The notes beneath the pieces were generated by a model. It had not been told where the DNA came from, made no database searches, and saw nothing but the letters and a program-made list of their open reading frames with translations. This document shows positions 1-9,200 of a stretch of 64,000 nt of DNA, one piece after another. How positions within the stretch are numbered: the first letter of the stretch is position 1; each line of letters starts with the position of its first letter. The stretch is from the NCBI GenBank assembly GCA_020636025.1, contig JACJYQ010000001.1, positions 310,001 to 374,000 on the forward strand, given 5' to 3'. Source of the stretch: Lewinellaceae bacterium. Its GTDB lineage: Bacteria; Bacteroidota; Bacteroidia; Chitinophagales; Saprospiraceae. The position numbers and the translations under genes are program-made.

Positions 1-31
1 TGCTGTCGAGAAAACTCCTTGTCTTTTTCAT
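1..31 (-). CDS. Possible start of a gene leaving the window
   Basis: On the minus strand an ATG at position 31 opens a frame of ten codons reading MKKTRSFLDS that runs out of the window without a stop. Its divergent position relative to the pterin gene at 265 would suit a gene start. Ten codons cannot identify a family, so this is only a candidate. Confidence 0.22.
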   Translation of the reverse strand, partial: MKKTRSFLDS

Positions 32-198
32 CGGGGAATAATCAACTGCAAAAAACGAGTTATATCAGGGCTCGGTCCTTTATTTTTAGATGAAAAGTGG
101 AACAAAGGGGATAAAGCGATTGTTTGACAACTTTTCCAGCCAAAAGTATCTGGAATTGTAAATGTGGGTCGAATAGTTAACGAAAACAGATTTCACCC

Positions 199-206
199 TA
201 CTTTTG
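199..206 (+). promoter_or_regulatory. Candidate Bacteroidota -7 promoter box (TACTTTTG)
   Basis: TACTTTTG matches the Bacteroidota -7 consensus TAnnTTTG and lies about 60 bases before the PTPS-family start. No TTG is found at the usual 17-23 base spacing upstream, so the -33 half is not supported. The rest of positions 32-264 shows no gene. Confidence 0.3.
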
Positions 207-264
207 CAGCCGATTTGCAGGTGCTTATCCAAACAAGTGACAAAACCGCCGGTTAAATAGTTAC

Positions 265-687
265 ATGGTTTACATTACAAGAATAGAAAGATTCAATGCT
301 GCCCATAAGTTATGGGTTGATAAATGGAGCGAGGAGCACAACCGAAAGGTATTTGGAAAATGCAGCAATAAAAACTGGCATGGTCACAACTATACCCTTC
401 ATGTAACCATCAAAGGCCGCCCTGATCCCGATACTGGTTTTATTATGGATGTCAAAAAACTCAGCACGCTGATCATCAGTGAGGTGATTGAACATCTCGA
501 CCACAGCAACCTGAACCTTGATGTTGAATTTATCCCAAAAGGAATGCAACCAACCACCGAAAATCTTGTTCTGGTGATCTGGGATCGGTTAAAAGAACCC
601 ATCGAACAGGCAAATTGCCAGCTTCATGCCATCAAACTCTGGGAGACCGATACCATTTATGCAGAGTATTACGGAGAGAGTTTTTAA
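265..687 (+). CDS. 6-pyruvoyltetrahydropterin synthase-family enzyme (PTPS/QueD superfamily)
   Basis: A 140-residue tunnelling-fold enzyme of the COG0720 family, full length for the family. It acts on 7,8-dihydroneopterin triphosphate, the product of FolE, whose gene follows 127 bases downstream. Visible zinc ligands are His14, His39 and His41. Cys33 precedes the HGH with five residues between (C-x5-HGH), followed by LDHSNLN, PTTEN and a late WETD. This spacing is that of animal-type PTPS, which makes 6-pyruvoyltetrahydropterin for tetrahydrobiopterin, rather than C-x3-HGH of E. coli QueD. Bacterial members with this motif are often annotated as 6-carboxytetrahydropterin synthase (queuosine pathway), and family members are promiscuous. 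The fold is certain; which pterin is made is not. Confidence 0.9.
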   Translation: MVYITRIERFNAAHKLWVDKWSEEHNRKVFGKCSNKNWHGHNYTLHVTIKGRPDPDTGFIMDVKKLSTLIISEVIEHLDHSNLNLDVEFIPKGMQPTTENLVLVIWDRLKEPIEQANCQLHAIKLWETDTIYAEYYGESF

Positions 688-690
688 TAT

Positions 691-808
691 GATAATGTGA
701 TAATTAGCTAATTTGATAATGAGCAAAAAGATTATTAAATAGTGAGTAACGACTCGAAAAGTCACTTTTCATTATCGAATTATCATATTATCAAATTAGC
801 TAATTAAA
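691..808. repeat. Phased octamer repeat with 20-bp inverted repeat
   Basis: The AT-rich spacer before folE is built from degenerate octamers of the form G(A/C)TAATNN. Left tract: GATAATGT, GATAATTA, GCTAATTT, GATAATGA. The right tract is the same family on the opposite strand. As a result positions 701-720 and 787-806 form a perfect 20-base inverted repeat around 66 bases. The same octamers recur at 48411-48444. It may fold as a long hairpin in RNA ahead of folE. Confidence 0.75.
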
Positions 809-814
809 CAAATT

Positions 815-1411
815 ATGGCTTACAAGAAAAACGACCAATATGATCCGGAGTTGACTGGAAAGTTGATCACGAATTTTCACGATATTCTACAGGAAATAGG
901 GGAGGATCCGGATAGGGAAGGACTATTGAAAACGCCGGAGAGAGCCGCCAAAGCCATGCAGTTTCTGATGCAGGGCTATGAACAAAACCCTGCGGAGATC
1001 CTTCGTTCGGCCATGTTTGCTGAGGATTACTCAGAGATGGTGTTGGTTAAAGATATTGAAGTGTATTCCTTGTGTGAGCATCACATGTTGCCATTTTTCG
1101 GCAAAGCACATGTCGCTTATATTCCAAATGGTCATATCGTAGGGTTAAGCAAAATTCCGCGTGTGGTGGATGTTTTTGCACGTCGCCTGCAGGTTCAGGA
1201 ACGCCTCACGCTGGAAGTACGCGATGTCATTCAGGAAACATTGAAGCCTTTGGGTGTGGCGGTTGTAATTGAAGCCCGGCACATGTGTATGATGATGCGA
1301 GGTGTTCAAAAGCAAAATTCTGCCACCACAACCTCTGCATTTACCGGCGAATTTTTGAAATCAACCACCAGAGCCGAGTTTTTGAGGTTGATAGATTCAA
1401 AATTACATTGA
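815..1411 (+). CDS. folE: GTP cyclohydrolase I
   Basis: 198 residues, normal length. Converts GTP to 7,8-dihydroneopterin triphosphate, the first step of tetrahydrofolate, biopterin and queuosine synthesis, in the cytoplasm. The zinc-site motif CEHH is at residues 87-90, and the second Cys ligand lies in the RHMCMMMRG stretch. The conserved GLSKIPRVV and RLQVQERLT segments and a C-terminal QNSATTTSA follow. The neighbour upstream encodes the enzyme that uses its product. The start ATG lies shortly after an inverted repeat of phased octamers, which could affect expression. The downstream gene begins only five bases after the stop. Confidence 0.97.
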   Translation: MAYKKNDQYDPELTGKLITNFHDILQEIGEDPDREGLLKTPERAAKAMQFLMQGYEQNPAEILRSAMFAEDYSEMVLVKDIEVYSLCEHHMLPFFGKAHVAYIPNGHIVGLSKIPRVVDVFARRLQVQERLTLEVRDVIQETLKPLGVAVVIEARHMCMMMRGVQKQNSATTTSAFTGEFLKSTTRAEFLRLIDSKLH

Positions 1412-1416
1412 CCTTT

Positions 1417-2859
1417 ATGGCTTACAGTATGCTAAGCCGAAACCATTCCATTCTTTTAGCTTTTTATCTGATCGCCACCTGTATGCTGGCCTGGATATCT
1501 CGAAATGATCCATTTTTCTGGGACACAGTTCAGCTTGGGTCAAAGCATGCGCATTTTTTCTATGAAAATGGTTTGCATTGGATTCCACTCCCACAGGACA
1601 TTGATTCCGGGCATCCGCCGGTTTTTGGGTATTACCTGGCCATGGTCTGGACTGTTTTTGGGAAATCACTCTTGACTGGCCATGTAGCTATGTTGCCGTT
1701 TTTGTTTGCCAATACAGGCTTGCTTTGGCTAATTGGAAGAAAAATAGCAGGTGATACCTGGGGAGCCTGGCTTCCATTGCTTGTGCTGGCAGATCCGGTG
1801 TTGCTTGGCCAGAGCGTGATGATCAGTCCGGATATAGTGGTCACGACCGGTTTTTTACTAAGTGTGTATGCAGTCCTGGCTAACCGAAAGATATTGTTGA
1901 GTCTGGGTGTACTCATGTTATGTGCCATAAGCATGCGCGGCATGATGACAGCAGCTGCGATTGGCGTATGGGCCATTTTTTTATCCCAAAAACAAACGTT
2001 TGATTTGAAACCAGCTGTTAAAACGGCACTTTACTTCCTGCCGGGGTTTGTTTTTGCCAGTTGGTTTCTTTGGTGGCATTACAGCTCTACCGGTTGGCTG
2101 GGGTATCACCCTGAATCTCCCTGGGCTAGGGCATTTAGTCGGGTTGACTTGCAAGGATTTATCAGGAACATTGCCGTTTTAGGTTGGCGTTGGCTGGATT
2201 TTGGAAGGATTGCAGAAATTATTGCTCTTGTCATTCTCTTACCAGTTTTTGTAAAACGCAAGCTGGTTCCTTTTACTTGGCAAAAGTTGCAAATACAGCC
2301 TGTCCTGGTGTTGTTTGGCTTGCTGCTATTATTCCTGAGTCCATCTGCCCTGTTGTATGAAAACCTTTCGGCTCACCGCTATTTCCTGCCTGCGTTTATT
2401 GGCCTTCATTTTCTTGTAATACAATTGATTAGCAGCAGCATTAAAAGCATTCGCTTCAGTAAAAGCCTGTTTGTAATAATGGTCGTCATGCTATTTGGGT
2501 GCAATTGGTGGATATACCCAAGAGGTATTTCAATGGATTGGGACAGTACGCTGGCTCATCGTCCCTACCATTCTTTGAGAGCACTGGCAATTCAATTTAT
2601 TGATGAGCATCATATTGACTTTAAGGAAGTAGGATCAGCCTTCCCAAATTTGAATACTGGAGAGAGCCTGATGCTGAATGGTGATTCCAGACAGTTTTCA
2701 CCCAAAAATTACAAGCTTAACAAATACATTCTTACCTCCAATGTTTTCAACGACCTTGGTGAAAATGATTATGAAATACTGGAGCGGGATTGGTCGCTCA
2801 TTTGGCGCAATACCAAAAATGGAGTTTGGATGGAGTTATATAAAAAACCTGTTGAATAA
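1417..2859 (+). CDS. Polytopic GT-C (GT39/PMT-like) glycosyltransferase
   Basis: About 480 residues from the ATG at 1417 (a second in-frame ATG is at 1429). The open frame extends back to 1285 inside folE, but that part is an artefact of the overlapping frame. Repeated hydrophobic segments suggest around ten membrane helices. The first periplasmic loop holds the acidic WDTVQLGSK segment, followed by a DSGHPPVFGYY segment resembling the D/E-x-HPP motif of dolichyl-phosphate-mannose-protein mannosyltransferase/ArnT-like enzymes. Such proteins move a sugar from a polyprenyl-phosphate donor to lipid or protein at the outer face of the inner membrane. Donor and acceptor cannot be told. It starts five bases after folE and may be translationally coupled to it. 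It is convergent with the next gene, five bases apart. Confidence 0.75.
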   Translation: MAYSMLSRNHSILLAFYLIATCMLAWISRNDPFFWDTVQLGSKHAHFFYENGLHWIPLPQDIDSGHPPVFGYYLAMVWTVFGKSLLTGHVAMLPFLFANTGLLWLIGRKIAGDTWGAWLPLLVLADPVLLGQSVMISPDIVVTTGFLLSVYAVLANRKILLSLGVLMLCAISMRGMMTAAAIGVWAIFLSQKQTFDLKPAVKTALYFLPGFVFASWFLWWHYSSTGWLGYHPESPWARAFSRVDLQGFIRNIAVLGWRWLDFGRIAEIIALVILLPVFVKRKLVPFTWQKLQIQPVLVLFGLLLLFLSPSALLYENLSAHRYFLPAFIGLHFLVIQLISSSIKSIRFSKSLFVIMVVMLFGCNWWIYPRGISMDWDSTLAHRPYHSLRALAIQFIDEHHIDFKEVGSAFPNLNTGESLMLNGDSRQFSPKNYKLNKYILTSNVFNDLGENDYEILERDWSLIWRNTKNGVWMELYKKPVE

Positions 2860-2864
2860 TCGCC

Positions 2865-5800
2865 TTACTGCAGCTGCTCGATTAGTAAGGCGCTATCGTC
2901 ATTTCGGGCAAAGATTACAGCTGTTTTATTCCCAATTTTTATGCGCGCCATGTTTCTGACTTCTCCGCTTAACCGCAAGCTCCCTAGAGGATAAGATTCA
3001 ATTTGTCCATTCTCTTTGATACGCAAAACGTTGCCGTAATTGGCATCGTAACGCCCCATTTCAATGTTGTTTCTGTAAAAATTACCGGCCAAAATCACTT
3101 CTGCCTTTCCATCCTGATCGAGATCCTGAATAACGGCGCTGTTCAAGGTACTGTACTGGAGTTCATCGGGTAATGGGTGTGCCGTGTATGTAAACCCCTG
3201 CCCGGTATTTTCGAAATATATGCTTTCAAAGGTGTTCGCTTCCCTCAGAACAGCTTTATTCAGTTTGTCCTGGCCAAGTAATTCGGGGAGGCTGGCTTTG
3301 GCAAAGTCTTTCGCCAGTAAATACTTTTTCTTCAGCGATGGAAGGCGCTTCATCATTTCCTGGTGATTTGCAAATGGTACTTCCCGTCCTTTAACGAAAT
3401 AACTCAAAACCTGCTCGACCTGTTGGTTGTCATCAAAATCGGCCACATACATACGTACCGGCTGATCAGGGCTTGGATGAAGCTTGTTACTGCTACCCAA
3501 ATTTCCAGCAAGGATGTCGATATCGCCATCAGAGTCAAAATCATAGGGTATCACAAAATTCCACCAACCGGTCATTTCATTGATCGCATGCTTTTTGAAA
3601 TGTCCTTTTTCATTGATGAAAATGGTTGGCGCCTCCCATTCAATGGCCAATAATAAATCAAGGTCTCCATCTCCATCCATATCAGCCCATGATCCATCCT
3701 TTATCAAACCGGCTTCCTTTAATCCAGGTGCTATATTGTCTGTCACATCTTCAAACTGCCCATTTCCTTTATTAAGCAGCAAAGCAGATGCTGGCGTAAG
3801 GCCATAATTCCAGGGAAGCGCCCGGGCGCCGAAAAACAGATCAACCAAGCCATCCTGATTAAAATCGCCGGGTAAAACACAAGCTGCAGTCATGTAAACC
3901 CCTTCGAAATTCCGGCGGGTAAATCCGCCTTTTCCATCATTGAAATAGGCCCGTTGCTTCATAGCTTCGTCGTGGTCACGGTATTCGTTTCCACCGGCTG
4001 CTACAACCAGATCAAGGTCTCCATCGTTGTCAAGGTCTACCAAACGGGCATCCACATCTTCAAACAGACTATCATTTTTAATTATTTCCGGGGTGTTTTC
4101 AGTAAAATTGCCCTCCTTGGTTTGATAAAAAATGGCGCTCTTATTCCGCTTGGAAGACCCAAAATATACATCCTCCAAACCATCGCCGTTGATATCACCA
4201 ACGGCCAATGCCGGGCCTTCCGCAGATACCATGTGCGGGATCAGTTCTTCCCGGTCAAACTCTACAAAAGGGTTTTCAACATGGGTGAACTGCAGCCCCT
4301 TTTGTTTGCTTATTTCTTCAAATTTGAAAGGCGATTGAGGCCTGGTCCTGAAATTCTTGAAATCGAACTTAGGAAGATTCGGCGTCCAGGACAACGCTAA
4401 TATTTTGTTGAATTCAGTTTTGGGTATTTCCTGGTAACTGTTGTCGGGCCAAATAAGGAGCATTGAGTCAATGCCTGAAGGATCACCCAAACCAATATGA
4501 AAACGGGTCAATCCGCTCGATTGAAATCCATGGACAGGGTTGAATTCATAGAACAGGCGTTCAGTTTTTTTCAGAACAACGACTTTGGCTCCGATGGCAG
4601 ACCTGTTTGCCGGAGATCCCGTAAGCTCCAGGGATAAATAGGCGTTGGAGTTCTTAGGCTTTTCGTTTTCTAAGTTTTGGTAAATAAAGGGTTCGTCGTT
4701 CAGGTTGTTCACAACAACATCCAAATCGCCGTCATTATCCAGATCGGCATAAATGGCGCCGTTCGAGAATGAGGGGAGGTTGTCTCCAATTTCAGCTTCC
4801 ATGTCATGGAACCTGAATGTGCCGGAATTGTGAAAAAACTTGTTGGGGATTTTAATTTGAGGCATCTTGTCAAGCACCTTCAAATCATTCAATTCCAATA
4901 AGTTAGCTCCTTGTTTAAACCTGAAATCCTTGTCGTTGGTTCGGTAATTCGCATAGTCGATGTCATTCATTCTCCGCTCTATGCCATTGCTGATAAACAA
5001 GTCTTTCAAGCCATCATTATCCATGTCCATAAACAAGGATGACCAGGACCAATCAGTAGCGTAAATCCCGGCAAACATCCCGATTTCACTAAACGTAGGT
5101 ACATCATTAGGTCCACTTGGATCTCCGTTGTTCTTCTGCAGGGTGTTGCGTGCATACTGATTGTTGTATCCATATCCCAATTTGAACTGATAAAGCCCAT
5201 AGTCATCTTCTCCGAGAGAGCTCTTCAGTATATAAGGATCTTCAGGAAGCATATCCAACGAAAAGATTTCATTCCATCCATCGTTATTCAGGTCGGCAAT
5301 ATCCACCCCCATGGAAAACTGACTGGTATGCCTGATGCAGTCTGTGAGGCATTCGCGGAACGTGCCATCTTTTTGATTGATGTACAGGTAATCATTTTCA
5401 TGAAAGTCGTTACCAATGTAGATGTCCGGCCAGCCATCCAGGTTGACATCACCGACTGCTATGCCCAGACCATAGCCAATGACACTGCTTTTTATACCGG
5501 CCTTCAGCGTAACTTCAGTGAATTTGCCACCGTCATTGCGCATTAGTTTATCCCCTGCGAGTGGGTGTTGGGTACCCTCAAAGGTCCATTTTTGCCCAAA
5601 AGTGCCGTTTGCATGAACAGAGTGATTTAGCTGAAACATGTCCAGATCTCCGTCCATATCATAATCCAAAAAAGCGGCCTGGGTGCCAAATCCTACCAGA
5701 TCAAGCCCATATTGAATTGCCTGGTCGGCATACACTGGAATGCCATTTTCTATCCCCTGGCATATATACAAGTGATTGCGGCCTTTGACAGTCAGGAAAT

Positions 5801-6239
5801 CGCCCACCTGACTCACGTAGATGTCGAGCAAGCCGTCATTATTGATATCAACGACCGAGGCTCCACTGCTCCATTTCGGACTGGGGGCACCACCTTCAAG
5901 TGGCACATCCAAACAACTAACCCCGGTCAGTTCTGTGACGTCCTTAAAATGCATCCCGCCTTCATTCAGATACATTTTGTTACTGCCCATATTGCTGGTA
6001 AAGTACAGATCGCATAAGCCATCAGCGTTAAAATCACCCGCAGCTACACCTCCGCCATTGAAAAAATACATGTATGTGAGGCCGTTAAACTCCAGGGATG
6101 GAAGTAGCACATTGTCAAAATTCAGCCCGGTTTTATCTTTCCTAAGCAGCTCAAAACTTTTCTGTTTATTGGCTTCCGGGTTGCATCCAAATATAAAAAT
6201 GGAAATAAAAACTATTGAATATGAATACTTTAGCTTCAT
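2865..6239 (-). CDS. Large FG-GAP/VCBS and ASPIC/UnbV repeat lipoprotein (copy B)
   Basis: 1124 residues. A lipoprotein-type signal ends at Cys19 (FIFGC). The body carries many calcium-loop repeats of the form DxNxDGxxD (for example DFNADGLCDLY, DINNDGLLDIY, DLDNDGDLDV), typical of FG-GAP/VCBS beta-propellers, in two blocks of roughly residues 55-530 and 680-1090. Between them is an ASPIC/UnbV domain with GAKVVVL, GFQSSGLTRFHIGLG and LLIWPD. Proteins of this class in Bacteroidota are surface-exposed and often encoded beside SusC/SusD; their ligand is generally unknown. It lies 39 bases downstream of a paralogue with the same plan and is probably cotranscribed with it. Databases sometimes mislabel these as RNA-binding proteins. 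Binding of glycan, protein or calcium is inference. Confidence 0.85.
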   Translation of the reverse strand: MKLKYSYSIVFISIFIFGCNPEANKQKSFELLRKDKTGLNFDNVLLPSLEFNGLTYMYFFNGGGVAAGDFNADGLCDLYFTSNMGSNKMYLNEGGMHFKDVTELTGVSCLDVPLEGGAPSPKWSSGASVVDINNDGLLDIYVSQVGDFLTVKGRNHLYICQGIENGIPVYADQAIQYGLDLVGFGTQAAFLDYDMDGDLDMFQLNHSVHANGTFGQKWTFEGTQHPLAGDKLMRNDGGKFTEVTLKAGIKSSVIGYGLGIAVGDVNLDGWPDIYIGNDFHENDYLYINQKDGTFRECLTDCIRHTSQFSMGVDIADLNNDGWNEIFSLDMLPEDPYILKSSLGEDDYGLYQFKLGYGYNNQYARNTLQKNNGDPSGPNDVPTFSEIGMFAGIYATDWSWSSLFMDMDNDGLKDLFISNGIERRMNDIDYANYRTNDKDFRFKQGANLLELNDLKVLDKMPQIKIPNKFFHNSGTFRFHDMEAEIGDNLPSFSNGAIYADLDNDGDLDVVVNNLNDEPFIYQNLENEKPKNSNAYLSLELTGSPANRSAIGAKVVVLKKTERLFYEFNPVHGFQSSGLTRFHIGLGDPSGIDSMLLIWPDNSYQEIPKTEFNKILALSWTPNLPKFDFKNFRTRPQSPFKFEEISKQKGLQFTHVENPFVEFDREELIPHMVSAEGPALAVGDINGDGLEDVYFGSSKRNKSAIFYQTKEGNFTENTPEIIKNDSLFEDVDARLVDLDNDGDLDLVVAAGGNEYRDHDEAMKQRAYFNDGKGGFTRRNFEGVYMTAACVLPGDFNQDGLVDLFFGARALPWNYGLTPASALLLNKGNGQFEDVTDNIAPGLKEAGLIKDGSWADMDGDGDLDLLLAIEWEAPTIFINEKGHFKKHAINEMTGWWNFVIPYDFDSDGDIDILAGNLGSSNKLHPSPDQPVRMYVADFDDNQQVEQVLSYFVKGREVPFANHQEMMKRLPSLKKKYLLAKDFAKASLPELLGQDKLNKAVLREANTFESIYFENTGQGFTYTAHPLPDELQYSTLNSAVIQDLDQDGKAEVILAGNFYRNNIEMGRYDANYGNVLRIKENGQIESYPLGSLRLSGEVRNMARIKIGNKTAVIFARNDDSALLIEQLQ

Positions 6240-6278
6240 TTTCTTAATTAATTCAAAAACAAGGTTGTGTTGTTTTCA

Positions 6279-9200
6279 CTAGTTACCCGAGGTGAATAAT
6301 TTGGGCGATTTGTTGTTGATAAGAGCCAGAATATGATCTTTTCCGGCAATCCTGGTGTTGAGAAGGACTTTGGTATTTCCCTTCACCGTAAACCCTGAAA
6401 GCCTGTTCTCCAACCTGTTGAATTGCCCGTTTCCGAGATTTAGCAATGTATGTCCAAAGGAAGCATCCAGTTTTGAGAACTGCGGAATGAATCCATCGTC
6501 ATTACCTGCCAACAGAAGATCCGTTTTGCCATCGGCATTTAAATCGCCACACCAAATGGCACAAACGCAAGAAAATTGCACTTCAGCTGGCAATGGTTGC
6601 ATGGAAAATTGCCCTTCCCCTTTGTTAAAGGCAATGGCTGATTCGAAAAAGGTGGCTTTGCGCATCATGGCTTTTTGCAAAAGCTCAGCAGGAAAAAGAT
6701 CCTGTATGGATTTATGCGCGTATTGCTCATGGGTCAGGTTGGCCTTTTTAAGCATGGGTAACTGCCCCGTTAGTTCTTTTTTCATAAGAATGGGCATATC
6801 CCTTCCATCAATTTGCCTGGTCATGATCTTCTCCACGGTTCCATTGTTGTCAAAATCCCAGATCCAAATCTTAACAGGGGCTTCGGGACTGCCTTCAAAG
6901 TAAAAGTTTTCCCCTCTGTTACCCAATACAAGATCCTGGTTGCCATCCCCATCAAGGTCGGTGGATTCAACTGCATTGTACCAACCAGGATATTCGTCCA
7001 GATTCGAGGCGACTTTTTTAAGCTGGCCATTGTCAATTTGAAATATTTGTGGCGACATCCACTCGCCAACCACAACGAGTTCTTCGCCAGGTGCATCCGT
7101 CACATCGGCCATGGTAGCATCTGTTACCATGCCCAAGAGCTTAATGGCATCTCCGGCTTTCTTGGTTATGTCTACAAAGCCTCCCTTGCCATTGTTTTCG
7201 TACAAAAACTGTTTTGGTGGTATGCCATAATTGCCTGGTACAGAGCGACTTCCCACAAATAAATCCAGGTCACCGTCTTTATCTAGATCAAATGGAACCG
7301 CCACCGCTGTATTGTATCCATTCAAGGAAAGTGCGTAAGGATTTAAGATAAAATTGCCCTTGCCGTCATTCACATATAGCCGGTCCTGTAACAATCTGGA
7401 TCCAAGTTCATCCTTATTGCCACCAGAACCCACAAACAGGTCGAGGTCATGATCGCCATCAGCGTCGAAGAATAAAACAGCGGTATCTTCATACATAGAA
7501 TCTGCCTTAAAAGCAGGCTGACGACTCAGCTCAAACTGACCGTTTTGAGTTTGGATGTAAAGGGTGGCAACTTGACCGGCAGGGGCGCCGATAAAAACAT
7601 CATCCAGCCCGTCGCCATTTACATCTCCGGTGCCGGCTTTTGGCCCTTCCCTGGATATCTTCCTGAAACTCAGGTTTTCCGGGTAAAAATCTATGAAATT
7701 GTCTTCGGTAAAGCTCTTGAAGTTACATGCCACTTGTTTTACCAGGGGAGGACTCATGTTGGCTTTATCCGCTGGATCTTCACTGACTTTGAGATCAGTA
7801 GTCCATGCTATGCTCAGCGACCGATCAACTTCCGGATTAATTAATTTTGACATTTTTTTGTCTGGCCAGAACACTACAAGTGAATCAACCTTGGTGTTTT
7901 TTCCCAAGCCAAAAATAGTTCTGTAACCCACGGATGACTGAAATCCTCTTGTTGGGACCAACTGAGAGTTCAATTGCTGACCATCCACAAAAGCAATGAT
8001 TTTTGCACCTATAGCAAAGGTGTTTTTATCCTTTCCTGTCAAATCCACAGCCAGGTAATGGTTGTTTAGAAGCTTGTTTTCATTGTTGCGGTAAACAAAT
8101 GCTTGCTCATTTACATTATTGATAACCAGGTCCAAATCTCCATCGTTGTCGAGGTCAGCGTACGCAGCACCATTGGAGAATGAAGGTTTGGTAAAGCCCC
8201 AATCGATTCCTTTATCTTCAAATTTCAAATTGCCGGTATTTCTAAAAGCCTTATTCAAAAGTGGCTTCGATGGCATTTTAGAAATCACATTATTCAGTTC
8301 TTCCTTTTTACCGGTCAAGGCCATTTTTTGCACCACGGCATCAGCAAAAAAGTCGATAAAATCCTGATCGATCACATCCTTATATATGCCGTTGCAGATA
8401 TAAATATCGCGATAGCCATCATTGTCGGCATCAAACATCAGGGCTCCCCAACTCCAATCGCTGGCGGCAACACCGGAATAGTAGGCAATATCACTAAAGG
8501 TCTTATCGCGGTTGTTGAGCTGCAGACTGTTTTGCATGTACTGATGGTAAAAGCCGCGATCCAGTTTGAGTTGGTACACATTGTAATTTTCAAACATGAT
8601 CTCGGTTTTCAGCCGCACATCATCACCGGGAAGCATTTCAGTAGTGAAAATTTCCGGATAGCCGTCATTGTTTATATCAGCCATGTCGGCGCCCATGGAT
8701 GCCAGACTGAGGTGTTCCATCCATTGCTCAACTTCTTCTTTATAAGTACCATCACCCTGATTGATATACAAATAATCCCGCTCGTAAAAGTCATTTGAAA
8801 TGTAGAGGTCCGGCCAGTAATCGCCATTTACATCGCCTACTGTAACACCCAGACCGAAACCAATTAGGCTGCCAAAAATGCCGGCCTTTTGGGTTACATC
8901 TACATATTTTCCATGGTCGTTTCGTAGTAATTTGTCGCCACCACCTTTCAGATAGTCCTTAACGGGCCAGTCTTTTGCATATAATTCCCGGTTGTTGCTG
9001 TAATTCAGCGTGTTCACCGGCATAAAGCTGTTATTGAGGATATAGCAATCGAGATCTCCGTCCAGATCGTAATCGAAAAAGGCAGCGTGGGTGGTGTAAC
9101 CCTCTTCATTCAATCCATACTCGGCTGCCTTTTCTGTAAATGTCAGGTCTCCATTGTTGATGAACAGCTCATTTTCAGGCTTTTTCTCTGGATTGCTTTT

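Noticed and set aside
265..687. Assignment as queD
   Set aside because: Spacing of the Cys to HGH matches animal-type PTPS better; the symbol was left empty because family members are promiscuous.
1993..2002. A second CAAACGTTTG palindrome, identical to the LacI-type operator core
   Set aside because: It lies deep in the coding sequence of the GT-C glycosyltransferase, far from any promoter; a chance match is likelier.
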